NCBI GenBank assembly: GCA_015486445.1
Contig: WFRT01000193.1
Span: 1-9,811, forward strand
Source: Pseudomonadota bacterium
Lineage (GTDB): Bacteria > Desulfobacterota > Anaeroferrophillalia > Anaeroferrophillales > Tharpellaceae
Reading direction: 5' to 3'
Length of the DNA: 9,811 bases
In this document: positions 1 to 6,458 of the stretch, piece by piece
Numbering within the stretch: the stretch's first letter is position 1
Layout: every line of letters starts with the position of its first letter
Notes under the pieces: generated by a model
The model's input: the letters and a program-made list of their open reading frames with translations, nothing else
Databases searched by the model: none
What the model was told of the DNA's origin: nothing
Position numbers and translations under genes: made by a program

Positions 1-156
1 CTGTCTGAGCGTAGCGAGTTTTGCATGCGCCCAACGGAAGTGCCCTTGGGGTGTGGGCGTAGCGAGCGATGGAAAAACAGAAATCCTAACGCTTAGCGAA
101 GAAAAGCCGCGCCCGACCCTGTATTCGGCTGAATAGTTACACTTCCGTTTCGATTT
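1..156. other. Gene-free left edge with short repeats
   Basis: No credible reading frame is visible here. The stretch holds a 10-bp direct repeat, GCGTAGCGAG, at 9-18 and 57-66, with a third degenerate copy (GCTTAGCGAA) at 91-100. It also holds a 10-bp inverted repeat: AACGGAAGTG at 33-42 and CACTTCCGTT at 140-149. A 14-base element at 128-141 recurs with one mismatch near 3146. The region lies downstream of the kinase stop codon. I see no GC-rich hairpin followed by a T-run that would serve as a clear terminator for the kinase. Confidence 0.6.
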
Positions 157-2049
157 TCAGCGCTGCAGGATACTTTTTATCCGGGTGGCAAGCTTTTTGA
201 TCGTGAAGGGCTTCTGGATGAACCCGGTGCTGTCCCGGCCCATGATTGCCGCGGCCTCACCGTCGGAGCTGTAGCCGCTGGCCAGCAGAACCCGGGCCTC
301 GGGGTTGATTTCCTTGATTTTTTTGAAAACCTCGGTGCCGCTCATTTCCGGCATGATCATGTCGAGGATGACGAGGTCTATCCGGTCCTTGTTCTGCCGG
401 TAGATTTCCAGCGCTTTCCGACCGTTTTTCGCGGTCAGGACATGGTAGCCGAGAACCTCGAGAATTTCCCGGTTGACCTCCCGGACCATCTCTTCGTCGT
501 CGACCAGGAGGATTAAGGCGCTGCCATTGTCAGGATTGTCCCCGGGTTCAGGGGCGGCAGGACGGAGGCCGGCGGGCTGCTTGTCGACGGCGGGGAAAAA
601 GATGTGAAAAGTGGAGCCTTTTCCGGGCTGGCTGGTAACCGTGATGAAGCCGCCGTGGTTGTTGACGATGCCGTATACCGAAGAGAGGCCGAGGCCCCGG
701 CCGCGGCCTTCCGGATGGGTTGAATAGAAAGGCTCGAAGATGTGTTTTCGGGTCTCTTCATCCATGCCGCAGCCGTTGTCGATGACCGAGACGTGGACAT
801 ATTCCCCCGGCTTCTGCCGGGGATGCCGGTCGGGGGTGACGGTATAGTTGCAGGTTTCGATTTCCAGACGGGCGGTGCCGGGCTTGTCGCGCATAGCCTG
901 CCAGGCATTGAGATAAAGGTTGAGCAGGACCTGGTCGACCTGGCCGCGGTCGGCTTCGATGTTGTTGAGGTTTTCGGCCATCCGGGTGGAGATGGACAAC
1001 TCTTTCAGGGTGCGGACAAAAAGTTCCAGGCTTTCATTGATGACCTGGTTTAAATTGAGAACTTCGACCTGGTACTTCCCGCTCCGGGCAAAGCCCAGGA
1101 GCTGCCGGGTCAGATTGGTGCCCTGGTTGATGATCTCTTCGATCTGGGAGAACCTTTTCCGGGTCTGCTCGAGATTTTCCGATTTCATCTGGATGATCGA
1201 GATGTGTCCCCGGATGACGGTCAGCAGGTTGTTGAAATCGTGGGCGATGCCGCCCGCCAGGTTGCCCAGGGCCTCGAGCTTGCGGCTCTGGTTGAGCTGG
1301 GCTTCGAGTTCTTTCTGGCGAGTTATATCCCGCAGGGTGATGATGCTGCCCTGGAGCTCTCCGTCCCGGCTGTGAAACATCGCCCCGCTGATGCTGACCG
1401 TGATCAGTTTCCCGTCCCGGGTGTAGCGGCGGGATTCGACATTCTGGAAGCTTTCACCCCGTTTGACCTTGTCGATCATTTCCCAGGTTTCCGGCCAGCA
1501 CTCATCCGGCACGAAATCCATCCTTTTCCCCCGGCACTCCTCGAAGCTCCAGCCGAAGGTTTTGACAAAGGCCGGGTTGATGTAGTCAACCTCGCCCTCC
1601 ATGTTGTAGACCACCATCGGATCGGGATTGGCTTCGAGGGAGGCCAGGTACTTGAAATTTTCCTCCTCCACCTTTTTTCTCAGCTGCTCTTCTTCGGTGA
1701 TGTCGTGGGCGATGACGGCCACGCCGATGATGGTGCCGTCGACTCCCTTGAGAGGTGAACGGTAGACTTTGTAGAGGAGGACTTTGCCGTTGACGTGCCG
1801 GAGATTCAGGATCTCCTGCTGCGGCTGATTGCTGCTGATGACCTTGCGGTCCCGGGTCAGAAAGCGGCGGCTGCATTCGGGGGGCTGGACGGTGCTTGAA
1901 TGCCGGCCGACGATTTCATTTATCGGCTTGCCGATAAAGTCGGCGTAAGCCTGGTTGCAGGCCTGGTAGACCCCTTCCCGGTCCCGGTAGAAGATCAGGT
2001 CGGGAATGGCGTCGATCAGTTTGAGCAGGTGCTGGGTATAGTCGGACAT
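157..2049 (-). CDS. Soluble hybrid histidine kinase, PAS-PAS-HisKA-HATPase-REC
   Basis: This is a sensor kinase that would autophosphorylate on histidine and pass the phosphate to its own receiver domain. Taking the ATG at 2049 gives 630 residues. Seen in order: a PAS domain (about 6-118, ending in the typical DIT motif), a second PAS (about 132-247), the HisKA H-box GGIAHDFNN with phospho-His270, an HATPase with N-box Asn391, G1 motif DNGCGM (424-429) and G2 motif GRGRGLGL, then a receiver with acidic pair D517/D518, phospho-acceptor Asp563, Ser591 and Lys613. There are no membrane segments or signal peptide, so sensing is cytoplasmic. The frame stays open to a TTG at 2133 and an ATG at 2124. 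I prefer 2049 because the first PAS begins just after it and because a promoter candidate (2133-2161) would place the transcript start near 2126. No DNA-binding partner is in the window, and the ligand is unknown. Confidence 0.93.
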   Translation of the reverse strand: MSDYTQHLLKLIDAIPDLIFYRDREGVYQACNQAYADFIGKPINEIVGRHSSTVQPPECSRRFLTRDRKVISSNQPQQEILNLRHVNGKVLLYKVYRSPLKGVDGTIIGVAVIAHDITEEEQLRKKVEEENFKYLASLEANPDPMVVYNMEGEVDYINPAFVKTFGWSFEECRGKRMDFVPDECWPETWEMIDKVKRGESFQNVESRRYTRDGKLITVSISGAMFHSRDGELQGSIITLRDITRQKELEAQLNQSRKLEALGNLAGGIAHDFNNLLTVIRGHISIIQMKSENLEQTRKRFSQIEEIINQGTNLTRQLLGFARSGKYQVEVLNLNQVINESLELFVRTLKELSISTRMAENLNNIEADRGQVDQVLLNLYLNAWQAMRDKPGTARLEIETCNYTVTPDRHPRQKPGEYVHVSVIDNGCGMDEETRKHIFEPFYSTHPEGRGRGLGLSSVYGIVNNHGGFITVTSQPGKGSTFHIFFPAVDKQPAGLRPAAPEPGDNPDNGSALILLVDDEEMVREVNREILEVLGYHVLTAKNGRKALEIYRQNKDRIDLVILDMIMPEMSGTEVFKKIKEINPEARVLLASGYSSDGEAAAIMGRDSTGFIQKPFTIKKLATRIKSILQR

Positions 2050-2084
2050 CGGCGGCGGTCTTTCCAGGGCGGAGAAAAATTTTT

Positions 2085-2127
2085 GCCATGCCGTCCCTTG
2101 CTGTGCTAAACAGCAGGTCGGCATGGC
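2085..2127 (-). promoter_or_regulatory. Stem-loop in the kinase 5' leader
   Basis: A perfect 9-bp inverted repeat (GCCATGCCG at 2085-2093, CGGCATGGC at 2119-2127) encloses a second 6-bp repeat (TGCTGT at 2099-2104, ACAGCA at 2110-2115) with a 5-nt loop. Read on the minus strand it would form a two-tier hairpin at or very near the 5' end of the kinase transcript, followed by five A and five T bases. It is not a canonical terminator because the T-run does not follow the stem directly. It could stabilise the mRNA, control translation, or be a protein site in DNA. Confidence 0.5.
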
Positions 2128-2132
2128 CTTCA

Positions 2133-2161
2133 ACTATCATGGCGATGCCGGTTTTTGTCAA
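2133..2161 (-). promoter_or_regulatory. Candidate sigma-70 promoter for the kinase
   Basis: On the minus strand a perfect -35 hexamer TTGACA (2161-2156) is followed after 17 bases by GATAGT (2138-2133), which matches four of six -10 consensus positions. Transcription would start near 2126, just before the stem-loop at 2085-2127 and about 75 bases ahead of the ATG at 2049. This supports the shorter kinase start. The call rests on matching sequence alone. Confidence 0.45.
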
Positions 2162-2190
2162 GAGGTTTGTTAGTGGATGGTCGAAGGCCG

Positions 2191-2217
2191 GCGACCGTCG
2201 CGGCGGTTTTGCGACGG
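2191..2217. promoter_or_regulatory. Inverted repeat in the divergent region, possible operator or leader hairpin
   Basis: CCGTCGC (2195-2201) and GCGACGG (2211-2217) form a 7-bp inverted repeat with a 9-nt gap. A nearby GCGAC (2191-2195) with GTCGC (2197-2201) forms a second, compact palindrome. The result is three half-sites of the same 5-mer core. It sits upstream of the amidohydrolase ribosome site and upstream of the kinase promoter candidate, so it could serve either gene. Confidence 0.35.
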
Positions 2218-2237
2218 GTCCCGCAAAGAGAAATTCC

Positions 2238-2243
2238 AAGGAG
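2238..2243 (+). promoter_or_regulatory. Ribosome binding site fixing the amidohydrolase start
   Basis: AAGGAG lies nine bases before the ATG at 2253. The frame is open further upstream to 2088, but that extension has no comparable site, and it would put about 55 unrelated residues ahead of the N-terminal metal motif DAHVH. Confidence 0.75.
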
Positions 2244-2252
2244 TGTCCGGTT

Positions 2253-3125
2253 ATGAAAATAGATGCCCATGTTCATATCTTTCCCCCCGAAATCCGCCGC
2301 CGGCGGGAGAAGTTTTTTGCCGGCGAGCCCGATTTCGAACTGCTCTACGCTGCGCCCAAATCCCGCCTGGTGGGAGCCGATGAACTGCTTGCCGTCATGG
2401 ACGAAGACGGGGTCGATCGTTCCGTGGTTTTTGGTTTTCCCTGGCGGGATGACGGGCTTTCCAGGCTCTGCAACGACTATGTGATAGAGCAGGTGAAAAA
2501 ATATCCGGACCGGCTTATAGGGCTGGCCTGCTTCGGGTTTGACGATCCCCGGACCGCCGCGGCCGAGAGTGAAAGGTGTCTGGCGCAGGGGTTGAGCGGG
2601 GTCGGAGAGCTGGCCTTTTATGTCGAGGGCTTTACGGCCGGGGTGGTTGACCGTTTTGCCCCGGTGATCGAGGTCTTGCGGTCGGCGCGAAAGCTTTTGC
2701 TGCTGCATACCAATGAACCCGTGGGTCATATGTATCCCGGGAAAAGCGAGGTCAGCTTCGTGCAGCTCTATCGCTTTCTCAAGCTCTATGGTGATGTGCC
2801 GACGATCTTTGCCCACTGGGGGGGAGGGTTTCCCTTTTTTCATCTGCTGAAAAAGGAGTTTGCCGAGGTCGCGGCCAACCTCTATTACGATACCGCGGCC
2901 ACGCCCTACCTTTTTGACCCCCGGGTATACCGACTGGGCGGCGAGTTGGCCGGCTTCGACCGGATTCTCTTTGGCAGCGATTACCCCCTGCTGCGCCCGG
3001 CCCGTTATTTCCGGGACCTGGCAACGGCGGGGCTGGAAAGGGCCCGGCTGGAGGCGGTCTGCGGCGGCAACGCGGCCCGGCTGTTCGCTGCAACCGCTCC
3101 GAAAACCACCCCCGCCCCCGCCTGA
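2253..3125 (+). CDS. Amidohydrolase-2 family TIM-barrel metal-dependent hydrolase
   Basis: This 290-residue protein belongs to the amidohydrolase 2 group (related to aminocarboxymuconate-semialdehyde decarboxylase and other metal-dependent hydrolases). Visible metal-site and catalytic candidates are H6 and H8 in DAHVHIF at the very N terminus, E119 in GVGEL, H152 in LLHTNEP, H188 in IFAHWGGG and D243 in FGSDYP, all in the order expected for the barrel strands. There is no signal peptide, so it is cytoplasmic. The C-terminal tail (residues 280-290) is Pro/Ala/Thr-rich and probably disordered. The family performs hydrolysis or non-oxidative decarboxylation of varied substrates, and the substrate cannot be read from the sequence. 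It lies 189 bp ahead of the TRAP receptor gene on the same strand, with no convincing terminator between, so a role in handling an imported carboxylate is possible but unproven. Confidence 0.88.
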   Translation: MKIDAHVHIFPPEIRRRREKFFAGEPDFELLYAAPKSRLVGADELLAVMDEDGVDRSVVFGFPWRDDGLSRLCNDYVIEQVKKYPDRLIGLACFGFDDPRTAAAESERCLAQGLSGVGELAFYVEGFTAGVVDRFAPVIEVLRSARKLLLLHTNEPVGHMYPGKSEVSFVQLYRFLKLYGDVPTIFAHWGGGFPFFHLLKKEFAEVAANLYYDTAATPYLFDPRVYRLGGELAGFDRILFGSDYPLLRPARYFRDLATAGLERARLEAVCGGNAARLFAATAPKTTPAPA

Positions 3126-3145
3126 AAGAGGGGAGATGGAATTTA

Positions 3146-3159
3146 GCTGAATGGTTACA
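3146..3159 (+). repeat. 14-base element shared with 128-141
   Basis: GCTGAATGGTTACA here matches GCTGAATAGTTACA at 128-141 in 13 of 14 bases. Both copies lie in non-coding DNA just beyond a gene's stop codon (about 20 bases after the amidohydrolase, about 16 bases after the kinase). The similarity does not extend clearly on either side. It may be the core of a dispersed repeat or chance. Confidence 0.35.
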
Positions 3160-3177
3160 AAATTTGTTGATTTATAC

Positions 3178-3206
3178 TTGACAGCGGAAGTTACCCGGAG
3201 TAATTT
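3178..3206 (+). promoter_or_regulatory. dctP: Candidate sigma-70 promoter for dctP
   Basis: A perfect TTGACA (3178-3183) is followed after 17 bases by TAATTT (3201-3206), which matches only three of six -10 positions, in a locally AT-rich stretch. Transcription would begin around 3213, leaving a leader of about 100 bases that contains two small palindromes before the ribosome site at 3302. Confidence 0.4.
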
Positions 3207-3210
3207 GTCA

Positions 3211-3260
3211 GGGTTCAATAGAATATTGTTTTAGGCTGACCGGGGTTCAGGTTTGAACCC
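3211..3260 (+). promoter_or_regulatory. Palindromes in the dctP leader
   Basis: CAATA-GAA-TATTG (3216-3228) is a perfect 5-bp inverted repeat at the expected transcript start. GGGTTCA (3243-3249) and TGAACCC (3254-3260) form a perfect 7-bp stem with a GGTT tetraloop. GGGTTCA also occurs directly repeated at 3211-3217. These could be an operator and a leader hairpin. No T-run follows the stem, so it is not a terminator. Confidence 0.35.
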
Positions 3261-3301
3261 AGGCGGGGCGGCTTGCCGACCCGGAAACTGGAGTTGACGA
3301 C

Positions 3302-3309
3302 AAGGAGGT
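3302..3309 (+). promoter_or_regulatory. dctP: Strong ribosome binding site of dctP
   Basis: AAGGAGGT, a near-perfect anti-16S match, sits five bases before the ATG at 3315. It fixes the start and suggests the receptor is made in quantity, as expected for a periplasmic binding protein. Confidence 0.8.
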
Positions 3310-3314
3310 AGCAG

Positions 3315-4403
3315 ATGAAAAGACGTGAAGTGCTGAAGAAGGCCGGGGTTGGTGCGGTTGGCCTGGGGGCTGCTGGTCTGGCCCTGAAACCGCGCAAGGC
3401 CTCTGCCAAAAAGGTGTACCACTGGAAGATGGTGACCACCTGGCCGCCCCACTTTCCGGTACTCGGGGAATCGGCTGATTTGATTGCCAAGTGGGTCGAG
3501 GAGATGAGTGGCGGGCGCCTGAAAATCACCGTCTATGGCGGGGGTGAACTGGTTCCGCCCCTCGGGGTCTTTGACGCGGTCAGTTCCGGGACGGTTGAAA
3601 TGGGGCACGGGGCCGCCTACTACTGGGCCGGCAAGCATCCCGCAACCCAGTTCTTCGCGGCTGTGCCTTTTGGCCTGAACGCCCAGGGAATGAATGCCTG
3701 GATCATTTCCGGCGGCGGGCAGCAGCTCTGGGACGAGCTTTATGCCAAGTTCAACCTGAAAGCCTGGCCGGCCGGCAACACCGGCGTCCAGATGGGCGGC
3801 TGGTTCAACAAGGAGATCAAAACCATTGATGACCTCAAAGGTTTGAAAATGCGGATCCCCGGTCTCGGCGGCAAGGTTCTGGCCAAAGCCGGCGGCAATG
3901 CCGTCCTGGTGGCCGGCGGGGAGATCTACACCAACCTCGACCGCGGGGTTATCGATGCCACCGAGTGGGTGGGACCCTACCACGATTACAAGATGGGGTT
4001 CTACAAGGCGGCCAAATTCTACTACTATCCGGGCTGGCATGAGCCCGGCACGACCCTGGAGTGCATGGTCAACAAGAAGAAGTTCGAGGCCCTGCCCAAG
4101 GATCTCCAGGCCATCATTGTCGCGGCCTGTGCCCGTTCCAACATGTGGTCGCTGTGCGAGTTCGAAGCCAAGAACGAGAGCTATCTCCAGATCCTGGTCG
4201 ACAAGCACCATGTCAAACTGCGCAAGTTCCCGGATCCCGTCCTGGCCCAGCTCAAGAAATACACGGTTGAGGTGCTTGACGACCTCAAGAAGAAGGATCC
4301 CTACACCAAGAAAGTCTGCGAAGCCTACGAGGCCTTCAAAGTCCAGTACGGCAAGTGGAACGAGATTTCCGAGGAGAGCTATGCCAGGCTCAAATACCTT
4401 TGA
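3315..4403 (+). CDS. dctP: TRAP transporter solute receptor, TakP-like (2-oxoacid type), Tat-exported
   Basis: This is the periplasmic receptor of a tripartite ATP-independent transporter, 362 residues. The N terminus is a twin-arginine signal: R3-R4 in KRREVLKK, an Ala/Gly/Leu hydrophobic stretch (10-24) and a likely cleavage after A31 in KASA. The mature protein carries a signature I recognise from TakP, the 2-oxoacid receptor of Rhodobacter sphaeroides: GNTGVQMGGWF (about 154-164), GLKMR ending at R180, GGEIY, and IDATEWVGPY with E217-W218. R180 is the conserved arginine that binds ligand carboxylate across the family. Q159, E217 and W218 correspond to residues near the ligand and metal site in TakP. 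A 2-oxoacid such as pyruvate, or a 2-hydroxyacid such as lactate, is the best guess. The adjacent permease genes lie convergent to it rather than in the same operon. The start is supported by the ribosome site at 3302. Confidence 0.92.
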   Translation: MKRREVLKKAGVGAVGLGAAGLALKPRKASAKKVYHWKMVTTWPPHFPVLGESADLIAKWVEEMSGGRLKITVYGGGELVPPLGVFDAVSSGTVEMGHGAAYYWAGKHPATQFFAAVPFGLNAQGMNAWIISGGGQQLWDELYAKFNLKAWPAGNTGVQMGGWFNKEIKTIDDLKGLKMRIPGLGGKVLAKAGGNAVLVAGGEIYTNLDRGVIDATEWVGPYHDYKMGFYKAAKFYYYPGWHEPGTTLECMVNKKKFEALPKDLQAIIVAACARSNMWSLCEFEAKNESYLQILVDKHHVKLRKFPDPVLAQLKKYTVEVLDDLKKKDPYTKKVCEAYEAFKVQYGKWNEISEESYARLKYL

Positions 4404-4443
4404 TCGGTATCTGAAACTTTAGGCACTCGTTTTCGCGGCATGG

Positions 4444-4482
4444 AAAAGGGGTGGTTCCCGGGTGGGAACCGCCCCTTTTTTT
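4444..4482 (+). terminator. Intrinsic terminator between convergent dctP and dctM
   Basis: AAAAGGGGTGGTTCCC (4444-4459) pairs with GGGAACCGCCCC (4464-4475) and the following T-run. The stem contains one G-T wobble and a 4-nt loop (GGGT), and is followed by seven T bases (4476-4482). It lies 40 bases after the dctP stop. Read from the other side the stem is followed by four T bases, so it could also stop dctM transcripts. Confidence 0.88.
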
Positions 4483-4519
4483 GTCCTGCCGGGCTGGCAG
4501 CCGGGAAAACAGCTGCCGC

Positions 4520-5854
4520 TCAGCTGCCGAGCAATACCCGCGGCAGCCAGGTGATTGCCTCGGGAAAGGCGCAGATGATCAGCAGGCCGATAATCTGGAT
4601 GATGACAAAAGGCACAATGCCCTTGTAGATGTCCATGGTTTCGATTTCGGGTGGAGCCACGCCCTTGAGATAGAAGAGTGAAAAGCCGAAAGGCGGGGTT
4701 AGAAACGAGGTCTGCAGGTTGACGGCGATGAGTACCGCGAGCCAGAGCGGATCGACCCCTAAATGCAGCATGATCGGGGCCAGGACCGGGACGTGGATAA
4801 AGGTGATTTCGATGAAGTCGAGGAAAAAACCGGCGATAAAGATGATTCCCATGACAATGCTGAGAATCCCCCACTTGCCGAAGGGCAGCCCGAGAATCAA
4901 TTCCCGGATCAGGGTGTCGCCGTCCAGCCCCCGGAAAACCAGGCCCAGGGTGGTGGCCCCGACCAGGATGATGAAAACCATGCAGGTCAGGTGGGTTGTG
5001 CCCTTCATTACCGCCATCATGGTGTCCATGTTGAACTTGCCCTTCATCGCGGTCAGGAAGGTGGCGCCGACGGCGCCGACCGCGGCCGCCTCGGTGGGAC
5101 TGGCAATGCCCGCGAAAATCGAGCCCAGGACCGCGACGATCAGAAAAAGCGGCGGCACCAGGGCCCGCATCACCCGTCTGCGCATCTCGGCCCTGGAAAT
5201 GCCGTCGAGAACTTCCTGAGGAATCGGCGGGGCCCATTCCGGTTTGAGCGTGGCGATGACATAGATATAGATGATGTAGAGGACGACCAGGATGAGGCCG
5301 GGAATCAAAGCGCCGACGAAAAGATCGCCGATCGGTACGTTCATGATGTCGCCGAGCAGGACCAGGACAATGCTCGGCGGGATGATCTGACCCAGAGTGC
5401 CGGAGGCGGAAACCGTTCCGGTAGCCAGGGCCTTGCTGTAGTTCTGCTTGAGCATGGTCGGCAGCGACAACAGTCCCATGGTGACCACGGTGGCGCCGAC
5501 GATCCCGGTCGAAGCCCCGAGCAGGGCGCCGACGATGACCACGGAAATGGCCAGTCCCCCGCGAATCCGGGCAAAGACCAGTCCCATGGTTTCGAGGAGT
5601 TCCTCCGCCAGTCCCGAGCGTTCGAGCATCACCCCCATGTAGACAAAAAGCGGCACCGCCAGCAGTGTGAAGTTGGTCATCCGGCCCCAGATTCTCAGTG
5701 GCAACAGCTGGAAAAACTGGGGCCCGAAGCCGATCAGGCCGAAGATCAGGGAAACCCCGCCGATGCTGAAGGCCACCGGGTAGCCCAGCAGCAGCAGGGC
5801 GAAAACCGAAAGAAACATGATCAGGGCCATGTACTGGTGAATGAATTCCATCAT
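4520..5854 (-). CDS. dctM: TRAP transporter large permease
   Basis: This 444-residue inner-membrane protein is the ion-coupled channel subunit of a TRAP transporter, normal in length for the DctM family. It is hydrophobic almost throughout, with about 12 membrane segments. Recognisable family blocks include LLGYPVAFSIG near residue 25, the GALLGASTGIVGATVVTMG block around 110-130, LGQIIPPSIVLVLLGD (about 154-169), the second-half equivalent GIASPTEAAAVGA, and NLQTSFLTPPFGFSLFYLKG near the C terminus. The gene overlaps the end of dctQ by four bases (ATGA at 5851-5854). A strong AAGGAGGT site (5861-5868) lies six bases before the first ATG, and a second in-frame ATG follows directly. Its receptor is presumably the convergent dctP, because no other receptor gene is in the window. 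Confidence 0.95.
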   Translation of the reverse strand: MMEFIHQYMALIMFLSVFALLLLGYPVAFSIGGVSLIFGLIGFGPQFFQLLPLRIWGRMTNFTLLAVPLFVYMGVMLERSGLAEELLETMGLVFARIRGGLAISVVIVGALLGASTGIVGATVVTMGLLSLPTMLKQNYSKALATGTVSASGTLGQIIPPSIVLVLLGDIMNVPIGDLFVGALIPGLILVVLYIIYIYVIATLKPEWAPPIPQEVLDGISRAEMRRRVMRALVPPLFLIVAVLGSIFAGIASPTEAAAVGAVGATFLTAMKGKFNMDTMMAVMKGTTHLTCMVFIILVGATTLGLVFRGLDGDTLIRELILGLPFGKWGILSIVMGIIFIAGFFLDFIEITFIHVPVLAPIMLHLGVDPLWLAVLIAVNLQTSFLTPPFGFSLFYLKGVAPPEIETMDIYKGIVPFVIIQIIGLLIICAFPEAITWLPRVLLGS

Positions 5855-6375
5855 TTTTTCACCTCCTTTTCATGCCCGGTAATGACCAGGAGGTTTTTGA
5901 TGGCCTGGGAGATGCCCTGGATGATCAGCAGAACAAAACCCAGGGGGATCATCGCTTTGAGAACGTAGCGGCCGGGCAGCCCGCCGGGGTCGGGAGAGAC
6001 CTCGCGAACCGCCCATGAGGATTCGACGAAATTGAGCGAGGCGTAAATGACGATGACGCAGAAAGGAATCAGGAAGGCGAACGTGCAGATGAAATCGATC
6101 CAGGCCTTCTGCTTGTTGGAGAGCTTGGTGTAGATGATGTCGACCCGGACGTGGCCGTCCTCTTTCAGGGTATAGGCGGCCCCGATCAGAAAAATTACCG
6201 AGAAGATGTGCCACTCCATCTCCTGGACGGCAATGTTACCGTGGTGGAAGGCGTAGCGCATGATGACGTCGTAAAAGACGTTCAGGACCAGGATGGTGGT
6301 CAGCCAGGCGATGACCAGGCCGATCTTGTCGGTGAAGGCGTCGATGGCCTGGGATACTTTTCTGAGAAAATTCAA
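5851..6375 (-). CDS. dctQ: TRAP transporter small permease
   Basis: This is the 174-residue small membrane subunit of the TRAP transporter. Four membrane segments are visible at about 18-39, 54-70, 91-113 and 137-158. The family pattern between the first two and just after is clear: E54-W55, then GAAYTLKEDGHVRVDI at about 65-80. The gene begins with TTG at 6375, preceded by GAGGA at 6385-6389 with a 9-base gap. There is no ATG ahead of the first membrane segment, so TTG is the only reasonable start. Translation is probably coupled to dctM through the 4-base overlap. The gene follows porB after 65 bp and may be co-transcribed with the oxidoreductase. Confidence 0.93.
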   Translation of the reverse strand: MNFLRKVSQAIDAFTDKIGLVIAWLTTILVLNVFYDVIMRYAFHHGNIAVQEMEWHIFSVIFLIGAAYTLKEDGHVRVDIIYTKLSNKQKAWIDFICTFAFLIPFCVIVIYASLNFVESSWAVREVSPDPGGLPGRYVLKAMIPLGFVLLIIQGISQAIKNLLVITGHEKEVKK

Positions 6376-6429
6376 GGTTGCTTATCCTCGGGGCGGGAAG
6401 ATTTTATGATTAAAATAATAGTTTATGTC

Positions 6430-6458
6430 CTGTTATTAAATTACGCCTTGTTTGTCAA
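6430..6458 (-). promoter_or_regulatory. Possible internal promoter ahead of dctQ
   Basis: On the minus strand a perfect TTGACA (6458-6453) overlaps the last codons of porB. After 17 bases comes TAACAG (6435-6430), a weak three-of-six -10 match. The gap 6376-6440 is strikingly AT-rich for this window and holds no hairpin terminator. A separate dctQM promoter is possible, but read-through from porB is at least as likely. Confidence 0.25.

Noticed and set aside
2050..2133. Longer kinase starts at TTG 2133 or ATG 2124
   Set aside because: They add 25 to 28 residues with no domain, coincide with the large hairpin, and begin at or within about ten bases of the predicted transcript start. They are not excluded without transcript mapping.
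1916..2239. Minus-strand open frame of 107 codons covering the kinase leader
   Set aside because: It overlaps the kinase PAS domain out of frame and becomes low-complexity in its second half. Considered as a frameshifted N-terminal extension of the kinase, but the first PAS is complete without it.
2130..3218. Minus-strand open frame of 362 codons opposite the amidohydrolase
   Set aside because: The amidohydrolase has complete metal-site motifs in order and its own ribosome site; the antisense product has no recognisable features.
3231..4211. Minus-strand open frame of 326 codons opposite dctP
   Set aside because: Shadow of the receptor gene, which has a Tat signal, a strong ribosome site and a TakP signature.
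4763..5968. Plus-strand open frame of 401 codons opposite dctM and dctQ
   Set aside because: It is antisense to two genes with clear family motifs. Its product is rich in Asp, Gln, Gly and His with no fold-like pattern, as expected from the complement of membrane-protein codons in GC-rich DNA.
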